64,000 nucleotides of DNA. Origin: Branchiostoma belcheri. Its lineage: Eukaryota; Chordata; Leptocardii; Amphioxiformes; Branchiostomatidae. This document shows, piece by piece, positions 11,501 to 23,500 of the stretch. The stretch spans positions 461,108 through 525,107 of the forward strand of contig NW_017803058.1 of NCBI RefSeq assembly GCF_001625305.1. Direction: 5' to 3'. The notes beneath the pieces are model-generated. The model was not told the DNA's origin. It was given only the letters and a program-made list of their open reading frames with translations, and did not search any database. Position 1 is the stretch's first letter; each line of letters opens with the position of its first letter. The position numbers were made by a program, and so were the translations under genes.

Positions 11501-14500
11501 TCTTAGAATGTGCGGTTGGATGCTGTGAAGGACTTGACATATACTAGTACACTGTACAATGTACATGTATTAGAGATTTAATATGATCATGTCATGCCTA
11601 CCAGGCGGTCCGAGTGTGTCCCAAAAATTGTTTTTGAGTAGGAGTCTATAGACATAATCACATTTTTATTTGTTCAGCTGTGTCAATATGTGATTTTGTT
11701 TGGGATATGAATATAATTGGGTTACTATATAGCTTAGTTAGTTTGGCTTAGTTTTTAATATATTAAGGTTAATATCGGTAACACCTTTCGAAAACTTGCT
11801 TCAAGTTCCAGGTAGTAAATACATGTACATTTTGTATCATGTATTTTTCACTTGTTGAACTTGTGGAAGCACCGTTGGCCCCCGGTTAGGGGTCATCCGG
11901 GGAACCTATGCCCAATTTTTTCAAAATTAAGGGTGCTAACAGTAGTTGCACTGCTGTGTCAGAACTTACCAGTGAATAAACAAGACAAGCTTGAGTTTAT
12001 TTCAATCTTTCTGTCTTTGACTCTTTGATAGAAGTCTTAGTTAAAGAGTTTTCATCTTAATTTAGCCAAGTTGCTCGAGTTATGCCGTTGTAACTGCATT
12101 GCCATGGGTTTAGGTCCGGAATCATAAAGGTACGGACCTGAACCTAAACCTCTGGTTATGAGTTCAGAACCTGAACGTGGGTTAAGGTCCGCATCCCTAA
12201 GTACAAGGCGGATCGGTCATATTGAGAGAGCTCTAGGTGTTTATGGAAGAAGGCCCAGGCAGGATGAGGCAGATGATGAAACCAGCAGTTCTTCCGGCTC
12301 AGAGTCGGAGATGTGAAGGCAGCATTTTTGAATAAACGATGACGTTTGACAGCTGTTGTGTTTGCTACTTGATAAACAAACCTATTAATTGATAAAAAGA
12401 ATGGATAATGGATAATTGGGTAGCAGATTTGAAGAATCCAGTTCCTTTGAAATGGGGCAACCTGAAATCCTGATGGGGCAACCTGGCTTTTGACCCAGGT
12501 TGCCGCCCGGGCAACCTGGAAAAAAAAAGTATTTTAACCCCTGTACATCTTTTCCCCATATAGACCTCTGAACTAGATTTTGATTCTGCCTGCTAGGTTT
12601 GTGAGATACTGATGCACACTGCATTCCATAAGGAAGGGAGCTTATCTAAATCTGCAGCGGTGATATCTTGTCCCAGTGTCATCAATAATGTATGGAAACC
12701 TTTGGGTGTGGGTCGCCATGTTATTAAGGACTATTAATTCGACGCTCCACTGTACCGCACTGTCAAATTGATCTAGTCAATCCTAATTCCAGTACATAGG
12801 AGGAATCTAATGAGGAATCTTAGATCTAAATTGATAACACACCTGGCTGATGTGTTATGTGATAAAATGTCATATAATATTCTATGTATGGCAACCTGTT
12901 CTTTCATGAATAGGATAGAATAATTCAGTCACATCATTTATATGATTCTATGCAGATTATTTTGATTAGTTGTATTTCAACTTGATACTGATCCCTTTGT
13001 TAACTATATTGTAACATCACTGCTAGACTCCATCTGTAATTTTTAAAGATTTTTTTTCTAATTTTTTTGTGTGGAAAAAAAATCAGATTGTTTTTGAAAA
13101 CATTGGCAATATTTTTACAGAGGCAAAACATTTTCTCACCCCCCTCCCCCAGTTTAGAGAGTGCCATGTACCAAGTCAACTGTTTGGATTGTAAATGCTT
13201 GACATATTGGAGTCTGCATAGTTTGTGGAGCAAACTGAACTGGGAGGGATGACAAACAGACAGTACAGAGAGCCCCTATCTTCTGTACCATCTCTCTCAT
13301 TAGCAACCATACAATAGGGTCCTCTGGTATGTCCTTGGAGAATGATCAATTATTGGGTAGTCAGTATCTGTGAGTACTACAGCGAAGAAGCACGCATTTG
13401 AGACATTTGCTTGCCCCAACCCACTGCCAATACTCTAGTATCCTTGTCAAGGATTGATTTTGTGATATGTGCAAAGTGTACTTGTTTTCTTACTAGAGAT
13501 GCATGTAAGCTTTTGGTGCTTTTAAATGGTAGAGGAACTATTGTCTATTACATATTATATACCAGTATGTTCTCATTTCAGAAAATTAATTGCAGTCCGC
13601 TTTTTGGTTTCAAGTCAATCAAGATATCAGTAATTCCTGATTTTTTTTCACGGTAATTTTAATGTTCGTGGTTTTCACAGTCAAGTTCTGTACCGCAAAC
13701 TTATTACCATGAACAAATATTTTGGCCACTTTCTTCTTTCTGCAGCTTCTGCGGTGATACAGTTTCGTGAACACCTCCATTTTGCTCAGACATCCGAACT
13801 TTTGTTACCGCAAACATAAAGTGAATTATAGTAGTGTGAACAGGAGAGAGTTGAAAGGGAGAGTTATATCTGATCCACACTAGTAAAAGCATACAAACAA
13901 AGCAAAAAGCAGTGAAAGATGTGGAAGGACAAGTAGGGATTTTCTGATACCTTTGACCCAGTGTTGATGTCACAATTCAAAGAAGCCAGGTGACAAGCCT
14001 CACTGGGTCAGTCTACTGAGGAAGATCATAGTGACTGGTCGAAAGATAGCCTCTAGTCTAGACTCTAGGTGAGAGAATTTTCGTGTTGGACCAAAAGTTT
14101 TAACTTTAAACAAGTAGGGATTTTGTTGGATTTGTGCGCATATCTCATAAATTCCTCCAGAGTCACCCAATCACACCATCTTTCTGATGCTTCATTTTAC
14201 TTTCAAACTTCAAAGGTAGCCTACTCTCAATTCCCAACTACAGGGCTTACCACATTGGCACCATTCACACAGGGGATACATGTACCTGGCTGAGTTTCAA
14301 CACAAACACTGTATCAGGAAGGCGGAGGCCAGTAAGGTCCCACCACAGAGGTGCCAGATCCACGCACCAGACTTGTAGTAACGCCACAGCAAGTAGTTCT
14401 TATGGATAACATCAGCACACGCATTGATTTTCGCCTGAAAAAATTTTGTTGCCGTCTGACAGTGGTCAACATGATGAAAATGGGCAAAGATGTCTGTTGC

Positions 14501-17500
14501 TAATCTGGAAGATGGATGGCAGATAACTATGAAGAGAGGAGACAAGAAAAGGCTCTGATTTAATGTTTTGTTTCTTACTTTGATGCAGTGGTATGTGATG
14601 CTGGCTGTGTATACTATATGTGATGTTCCTACTGAATGAAAACCATTTGTACAATGACTGAGTCAAAATTTTAAAATGTAGGAACCTTGTTTTTTTCGGC
14701 CCGCCTTGTTTTTTTTCCCCGCTCGCATTAGATTTGGAGTCTACGGAGGATGTCATCCATAAAATTTACTTGCTGTGGCCTAACTTCTAAGGTCCCGCTG
14801 CTGAGGTGCCAGATCCACGCACCAGACATGTTCTAATGGATCCAACAGATTCCTTGTGTCGATAACAATTTGTACATGATGATGTCACCTGGTGTAAGGA
14901 GGTGACAGGAAGACAGGGCAGACTCTCTTGTGGTACAGTTGCTCCCTGGTGTGGGGGAAGAAGGACCTGTGGTGACCAGAACCAGATCTCTGGTCAGGAA
15001 AAGACTGGATACTGCAATTCACTTTATGTTGTATCAGGCCACAGACCACTATTTTGAGCTTCCATGGAAATATATGGTTAACATCTAAGAAAATTAATCT
15101 GTCAAAAATCACCTGCTTGTGTACGTGTGAAAGTGTTTGACTATTGAAAACTCAAATTGACAGGGTACCTTGACCTTAAAATTGTCCATTTAGTCCAAAA
15201 TTCTTACTTTTCTATTGACCGAAAGTAATCCTATGGTCTATGGCCAGAATGACCTCCCCTGTACATCACCAGAAATAGTGACCTTTGCTTTGTTCGTGGT
15301 CTGAGGAAAATGGAGGTGTTCACAAAAGTGTATGTTCACGGTGGCTGCAGGTGTAGGAAAAAGGAAGGAGTCGAATTTGTTGACAGTAATGATAAATTCT
15401 TGGTACAGAATTGACCGCAAAAAACTGCAAACGTAAAAAGTACCACAAAAATTTTTGTCTGTACATGTAAATCAGGGCAATGACATTTGACAGTGCGCTC
15501 AGCAAAGCTGAAGGCAATAAAAAGGGGGAAAACTGAGCCAAGACACCACCAAATAAGGTGACGTCACTGGAGCTATCTCTGGCTAGGTTGCTTTTATCAG
15601 TCAGACAGTGAAGTAATTCGAAACCTTGCTGGAAGGTTCTTGGCTCCAATGCCAAGGTCCCCTGTCCCAAATTTAACCTTGAACCTGCTGAATCATCTAT
15701 TGCCCCTGAGGGTTCTTTCACAGCATATATAGGGGTCAGGTACAGAAGGGCAATTTTCAGTGGCACAAACCATGCATTGTGTTCCAAAGACATTGAGCAC
15801 CGTATTCTCCCCAAAAAAATTTATAAAAAAAAGTAACTCTCTGAGACACTATTTTCTTCTTATTGAGGGACAGATTTTGTCAAGTTATGTTTTCCCTCTG
15901 TTATAGCTTCATTCTAACGTCAAGTTTTCAGTACTCTACAGTATGTGATACTTCTAGTGGGAATGGTAGCATTCTACAGGCTAATGATATAGTGCTAGCT
16001 ACAAGCACAATTTACAGTTTACATCGTAACTGTTCCAACAAAATTTGAACTGTTATAATTTTTTTCTTTACTGTCTTCGTATGGAACTTATAGTCAGATG
16101 AGCACATAGCTCACTGTTGTGTCATTTCAGCTTAGTCCAATGCTGTATCTGTTCTTATCAAACACTATGTAGATAACTCTTGAGTGGCAGTTGTTTTTTC
16201 CTGTAACTGTTTTAATCTCAGTGTAGTGGTTTAATTGGTTTTCACATATTTCTCCCATGGTTTATCAGATGATGTGGGCATGGTGAGCATCAGTGTCTCC
16301 TTGTTTGACTGGCAGCCACACTCAGTGATGGGAAGTTGTATATCTCTCACCAACATGCACCAGATGCTGCTCAACCTCTTTGTGTACAGTAGAAACTAAT
16401 GTATTTACATCAGGGCTCAAGCCAGCACCTGTTTTCCCATCTTTTGCGGATACTGACGGAAAAATTTTAAAACCAATCCATCAACCCTGGTACACGAAAT
16501 TGACAAAAAATCTTGGGTAAGACTTCGAAGAGTATAAAAACAACTGAAGAACCACCAAAACCACTCTCAACCCCATGCTTTGCCTCTCAAAATGTGGAAT
16601 ATGGTTTTGAAGGCTTGAAAATCCAAAATTTGCCCCCAAACCCTATAGTTTGCAAGCACTCTCTTCCCAGGTCCAACCATGAACCTTGGCTGACAGAAAA
16701 AAAATTGAGCTGGACAGGGCCCTGATTTACGTATAAGATAAATGTCTAAAAGTCTAAATATCTTCATGAATAAATGACTGGAGGACCTACATGTACTTGG
16801 TGACCTACATGTACTTGGGGATTACACAAAGGGAAGATTTTCTCTTACATTTTTCGTTTGTTGTGTTCTAAATATAGGCTTGTTCTTGGGTAGTTTTCTG
16901 CAGCAGAAGTTTAGAATGTAACCTCATGTTTGGATAAGTGACAGAGGTCAAGCTGATATGCTGTCAATTGTCCATTAACCTGATGTGGGTGACAGTCAGT
17001 GAACTAGTTCAGTGCCTTTACTGTGTGGTTTATATATCTGGGGACACATGTGATGTCAGGGGCATTGCAGCTCAGTTTCAACACTGCAGACTTACACCTG
17101 CACCCTATGTAGCTAGACTTGGATACCAGATAAAAATAAAAGGTTAAAAAAGATGAAATTAGAAAAAAAATTGGTCTGAATATAAAGCAGAATATTCTAG
17201 ATGTACTAGTAATATTAAATCAATGGCTTTGCGATGGTGCTGTCTATCTACCAAGGCTTTAGAACAGATAAACTCAATGACAACTTGAAGAAAAGAAGAC
17301 AAGGTACTTGGGTTTTGGTACTGTCATAAGCCAAGTACAGGTATCTTGTCTTTTTGGTAGTTCATATAATACTGTTGGTCCCAATCATACAATCATATAA
17401 TACCAGATGGCTCTGCAATGATACTGTCTATCTACCAAGGCTTTAGAACAGATAAACTCAATGACGACTTGAAGAAAAGAAGACAAGGTACTTGGGTTTT

Positions 17501-20500
17501 GGTACTGTCATAAGCCAAGTACAGGTATCTTGTCTTTTTGGTAGTACATATACTACTGTTGGTCTCAATCATACAATGATATGATACCAGATGGCTCTGC
17601 AATGATGCTGTCTATCTACCAAGGCTTTAGAACAGATAAACTCAATGACAACTTGAAGAAAAGAAGACAAGGTAATTGGGTTATGGTAGTGCCATAAGCC
17701 AAGTACATGTATCTTGTCTTTTTGGTAGTACATATACTACAGTTGGTCTCAATCATACAATCATATGATACCAGATGGCTTTGTGATGATACTGTCTATC
17801 TACACAGTACCAAGGTTTTAGATTAGAACAGATAAACTCAATGATAACTTCAAGAAAAGATGACAAGATGCTTGCTAGGGTTAGGACTACTGTTGGTCCC
17901 AGTTCATACAATCATACCAGATAGTTGTTTATTTACCAAGGCTTTAGAACAGAAAACTCAATGACAACTTCAAGAAAAGAAGAAGACAATATGCTTGGGT
18001 TAGGACCAATACGTATTGGTCCCAAGACAATCTTGTGCTAATTCTTACTTCTTAAACTCTGTTCTGTTCAGCCCAAGTTGCAGTCATCAGATCTCCTGGA
18101 CCTGGTCGCCTCCCATTTCAACCTGAAGGAGAAGGAATACTTTGGGCTTGCTTATCACGATGAAACGTGAGTATTTAATCTGATATATTGCACCTGTTTT
18201 AGTTTGATATTTATCTATATGGACATGCATAAAGTCGTGTCAGGTATATGAACCTGGGCACCTTGGATATCACTGTGATGTGTTCATATAGGGTCATATG
18301 GTCTTGCAGGGCTCAAAATACATAAGATCAATGACCTGGACCAGACGTCTGTCACCATGGTAACTGGCAATGTAGCAGACACCTTGTGGTGTTGGGTTAC
18401 ATAATGTAGCAAGACAGAGCTGGAGATTCTGGTCACGATATACATGTACCAGTATTTCTATGTGTTTGAGTAAGAATAATAAACAGAGCAGTAGTTTGTT
18501 GTTAGGCTAGACCATGTAGTGATAAATATTATATATGCATTTGCTTTGAAATGTTATCATTCTAGTCAGTATTGCGAATCTCAGCTGCCTGGAGGAACAA
18601 TATATCCAGGCCATAAACCATGGTACAACTGCATGCAAAACAGCAAGTGTAATATGGGTGTGATAAAATGTAAGAGGACTTTACAGCCGTAATAACACTG
18701 GCCTTGAAACCACGGGCCAACCATTTTTATGGCGCACTATGTCACTCGAATGCCAAGTAGATGTCCAGTTACTAATTAATTAGTCGATACAAATGCAGTT
18801 CAGAAACCACTAGCCTTAAAAAGGGTTACTATGAATAGCCTTGACTGTGATATTGCTTCAATATTGTTTAAATTGAATGAAACTACCAATCAAATTTCCC
18901 ACAGCAATACAAATGTGGCTTGCTCTTATCAAGATATTCTATTATAATTTAGTACTGAAAAGTCTTGTCTTAAAGAAAACGTGCTAACTATAATATAATA
19001 TAATGACAGATCAAAAATGCTTATTTCACTTCCAGATGCCTAAATGTACTGTAGCACTAACTTTAACCATTTATTTATTTATTTATTTATTTGGCTTACA
19101 AAGAAGCCAGGGTGTCCCAACTAGTCAGAGACTATTATTAAGGGACACCCTGGGGAGTAAGAAGAAACGTTATACATACATAAATATACATATTACAATC
19201 CAAATACAATAAGAATAATATGTGCTTACATTTATGAAATACATATTGTTTGAGTGGTAGAGTCCATGTATTTACAAAGTTGCCGACTCGGAGATAATAT
19301 GTACAACTGTTAAGTCGGGAGGTGACACAGATGTGATATGTAGTTAAGTAGAATATGGATCCCCGAAGGATTTCCATGCTTTAGCTTTAAACGAAAACAG
19401 TGTAGGGGCCGATTGAATGTCAACTGAGAGGGAGTTCCATAAGAGGGTGGCTCTGTGGAGGAAGGCATTCTGTGTTCTGGAGCTTTTGGGGATTTGTACA
19501 CAAAGATTATTTCCATTTCTGAGGGGGTATCTGGAGTGTATGGCGGATGTCCTGGTAACAGGTAATAAACTAGCTAGGTGGGGCGGGCAGTGACCATTCT
19601 TCAATTTGTACAGAGTGGTTACTGCGTGAACCTTACGACGGTAAGAAAGTGAAGGGAGGGCAAACTGAGAATAGAGAGATTTGTGAGAGGGATAAGGAAT
19701 CCCGTGGTGTCCACTTATCACTCTGGCTGACCGGTATTGGACCGATTCGATGGTCTTTTGATCACGCATGGTGAGACCACCCCAGACGATGTCAGCATAT
19801 TCTAGAACTGGTCTGACAATGATTTTGTACAGTTGTAGTAGTATGGTCTTGGGCACCTTTTTCCGAAGGGCGCAGAGCATTCCAGCAGTACGTCTTGCCT
19901 TGTTTGTCATGGCTTCGACGTGTGCAGACCAGGTGAGTTTACTGGTTAGGGTCACACCCAGGTGTTTGTGACTGTGGACAATCTGTAAGGTGGTACCGGC
20001 TAAGATGACCGGGGGGATCCTTTGTGGGAGGGGGCGGGTAGTGAGAAACATAACTTTACATTAATTTAACTTTAACCATTTGACCACTTCCTGGTGGTCA
20101 CTTCGATAATTTTTCCCATTGAACAAGCACTAAAGATCCTGTTTACATTACAGTTCGTCAGTATTAATTTTTTTTTGGTAAATACTTTGTATATACTTGA
20201 CTTATATATGTATATATGACTTTCAAAATCTCCTTTTGCAAGTTTTTCCCCCTTCCATGATTCACTTTAGCCTGGGTACCATCCGGATTTTCGCTACGCA
20301 ACGCTCTGATTTTTTCGAGCGTTGGGTAGCGAAAATCTGGATGGTACCCAGGCTAGATTCACTTGGGTATTGCACTTTATTGTTATTCTGTCCTAAATCT
20401 TATTAGTCAATGACATTGACACTAATTGCATTTATAAAGGGCACAAACACAATTATAACACTTTCTGATTTACGTTTGCTATTTGCTTTGACCGTTTGGG

Positions 20501-23500
20501 TGACCTGCACCTGACCTACTGAAAAAAAGATTAACTTTCATATAGGAAATTGGTAAATAATGAAGGGTAAGAAACCTGTGGCATCATAATGTGCACTTGT
20601 ATCATTAGGGAACCACCAGAAGACACAGGGCTCTAATGAGCTTGTTGCCCTAATATTGCTGGTATTAGGATAACATTATGCATTGTGGTATGGTTATGCT
20701 ACATTCAGATAAAAAGTGAATACGGAAAAAAGCAAAGCTTTTGTCGGGAACATTTTCAAACCACTATCCCCAATAAATGGAAAAGACTGACAAAAATACA
20801 GTAAAAGTAAATTAAGACCAAAATTTAATCTCTGGAAAACAAGAATAATATGTAAGTTTGTATTAAATTACAGGTATTAAGTGATATTTTTGTCTGAAAA
20901 GATTTTTGTTGCATAAGGCCACACCAATTTAATTTGTTGGTTCTCGGATTCGCCTCTTCGTTTTTTTCTGATTTGCAAAAACAAAACAAAAATTGATTCT
21001 GGTCCTGAATCAACTGAAAAATGCTCATATTTTGCCCCCAACAGTTGAGGAAAGTCCTTTTCTTCCTAGTTATGGGTTCACCACACCACGAAGTGGTGTG
21101 GTGAAACCATATTGCTTTTTCTGATGTTTCTTCTTCTCCTTCTCCTCCTGCCATTTCTTTAAATGGATTCAGCTTCTTCATTTTAGGGCCTAAGGTCCTG
21201 AAATTTGGTATGGAGGTACAGTGGGCAAATACCCCTAGGCGTTTTTTAAATTTTTGTGATACAAGCTTTTACAATCGTTTTATTTGCTTTTTTAGCGGTC
21301 CCCATAGGAAAGTACTGTGCGGGGGCGTACGCGCGTGACGTAATAAGAAAGAAATTCGGCGGCATACCCATATATGGGCATGCAAGCATGAACCTGACGC
21401 AGCCTAATCTTTTCTTCTTGCTGATTGGCTGTTGGATTTGATTGGATTAACTCAATTAACACCTGTTCAAAGCCATTCCATTTTGACAGTATGAACTCAA
21501 GTGTTTTGGTAGGTACAGCACAGGCCACGAAATACGCATCAATTTTCGAGGGACGTTCTGCGGGAGAGTGCAGGACGCTGTGCGGGACCTCCCTCGGGAG
21601 AGTGCGGGACGTCCTCCGGGAGAGTGCGATACGTTCTGCGGGAGAGTGCGGTACGTCCAGCGGGAGAGTGCCGTACGTTCTGCGGGAGCCAGACATTTGC
21701 TCTTCTCTGTTTGAACAACGCAAGTTGGAGGTCAATGACCTGCGCCCGGCGTGTAAACAAGATTGGACAGGGAGCGGCTGTAATATCAAAGGAGCCGGCG
21801 GCTTCTGCTAGCCGGGTTGATAGTTAAGNNNNNNNNNNNNNNNNNNNNCAGAGCATTTCTTGCTGATTGGCTGTTGGGATTTAACTTGATTAACACCTGC
21901 ACAGAGTATTTCCATACTGACAGTATGTCTTTATTCAAGTGTTTTGGTAGGTATTTCAAGCTTTTCTGCTCCAGCATTGGAATGCGGGGCATGAACGTTT
22001 TTTTTATTTTGAAAATCAACAGTTTGCATTATGCAATTAAAAATCCTAACCAATAAAGTAGGGAATAGCTATCCAACTGTTGTTTTAGTTGTATGTTACT
22101 TCATATTATAGTTATATCAATGTAAATCATTGTTTTCCCTTGTGTTTCTCATTCTTTCCCTGCCATGCCGTAAAATGTGGTGAACCCATCGCTGTATTTG
22201 CTCCAAAGCAAATATTGGCCTTTCTAGTTGTTACAGTTTTCCCATCTATCAATGCAGTGGTTTGATTAAAGTTCAAAATTCAATGTTTAAATTTTAACCC
22301 AGCCTTTTGTGTTGACTTCATGGCTCATTCCGTAGCATTTAAGCCTATAATAGGATGCCTAAGACCTGTTTTTATTATGGGTTCACCACACCACGAAGTG
22401 GTGTGGGTGAAAACCATATTGCTTTTTCTGATGTTTCTTCTCCTTCTCCTCCTCCTCCTGCCATATCTTTAAATGGATTCAGCTTCTTCATTTTAGGGCC
22501 TAAGGTCCTGAAATTTGGTATGGAGGTACAGTGGGCAAATACCCCTAGGCGTTTTTAAATTTTTGTGATACAGGCTTTTAGAATGGTTTTATTTGAGTTT
22601 TTTGGCTGTATTATAGCTAATGTATTACTGTGTTAGTGTGCCATGTTTACCACGTCTGGGCGTGAGTCATCACAATGGAATGCAGGGCATCAACCAATAG
22701 GCATGCAGCTTTCCTCTATACTTCTTGCTGATTGGCTGTTGGAATTTAACTTGATTAACACCTGCACACTGAGCATTTCCACCTGCACAGAGCATTTCTT
22801 GCTGATTGGCTGTTGGGATTTAACTTGATTAACACCTGCACAGAGTATTTCCATACTGACAGTATGTCTTTATTCAAGTGTTTTGGTAGGTATTTCAAGC
22901 TTTTCTGCTCCAGCATTGGAATGCGGGGCATGAACGTTTTTTTTTTCATTTTGAAAATCAACAGTTTGCATTATGCAATTAAAAATCCTAACCAATAAAG
23001 TAGGGAATAGCTATCCAACTGTTGTTTTAGTTGTATGTTACTTCATATTATAGTTATATCAATGTAAATCATTGTTTTCCCTTGTGTTTCTCATTCTTTC
23101 CCTGCCATGTGGTAAAATGTGGTGAACCCATCGCTGTATTTGCTCCAAAGCAAATATTGGCCTTTCTAGTTTTTATTTTTTTTCGCCCTGTCGCTTCATA
23201 TTTTTTCTGAAAAAATCCGAGAACCAACAAATTAAATTGGTGTGGCCTAAATTTGCTACAGAATAAAAGGTCCAAAAGTTTACGGTGGCAAGTAAGATTA
23301 CCAGTACTACTGTTAGTCACAATTTTTTTCATGGTACTTAAAGATATTCACATTTTTTGCAGTCACTTACAATGAACTTATCATTACCGTGAACAAGTAA
23401 TTCGTCGGCTTTCTTTTTTCTGCATCAGCCGCCAGTGCAAAGTTGTCCATAGTAATGTCCATTTTGTTCAAGCCGCGAACTTTTGCTACTGTGAACATTA

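Larger units (their letters stand above)
21072..22227 (+). mobile_element. Helentron-like rolling-circle element, copy 1 (contains gap)
   Basis: It begins ATGGGTTCACCAC, followed by a 15-bp hairpin (CACCACACCAC-GAA-GTGGTGTGGTG). It ends with the complement GTGGTGAACCCAT, then the hairpin TATTTGCT-CCAA-AGCAAATA, then 13 bases closing in CTAG, inserted at TT. This asymmetric structure fits Helentron-type non-autonomous elements. The left half carries a 22-bp minisatellite. An N run separates it from a right half about 99% identical to copy 2. No Rep/helicase is encoded. Confidence 0.75.
20917..23247. mobile_element. MITE-1 split by two Helentron-like insertions
   Basis: The left part is 20917-21071, the middle 22228-22376 and the right 23170-23247. 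Together they match the MITE-1 copy at 1238 in order. TAA lies on both outer sides (20914-20916, 23248-23250). The interruptions are the elements at 21072 and 22377, so the MITE is older than both. Confidence 0.85.

Noticed and set aside
17223-18040. Regular repeats as a CRISPR array
   Set aside because: Units are contiguous 184-base tandem copies without unique spacers, in an animal genome.
21425-21811. Cys/Arg-rich reading frames on both strands near 21.5 kb
   Set aside because: They are produced by the 22-bp minisatellite, whose period is not a multiple of three and lacks stops.
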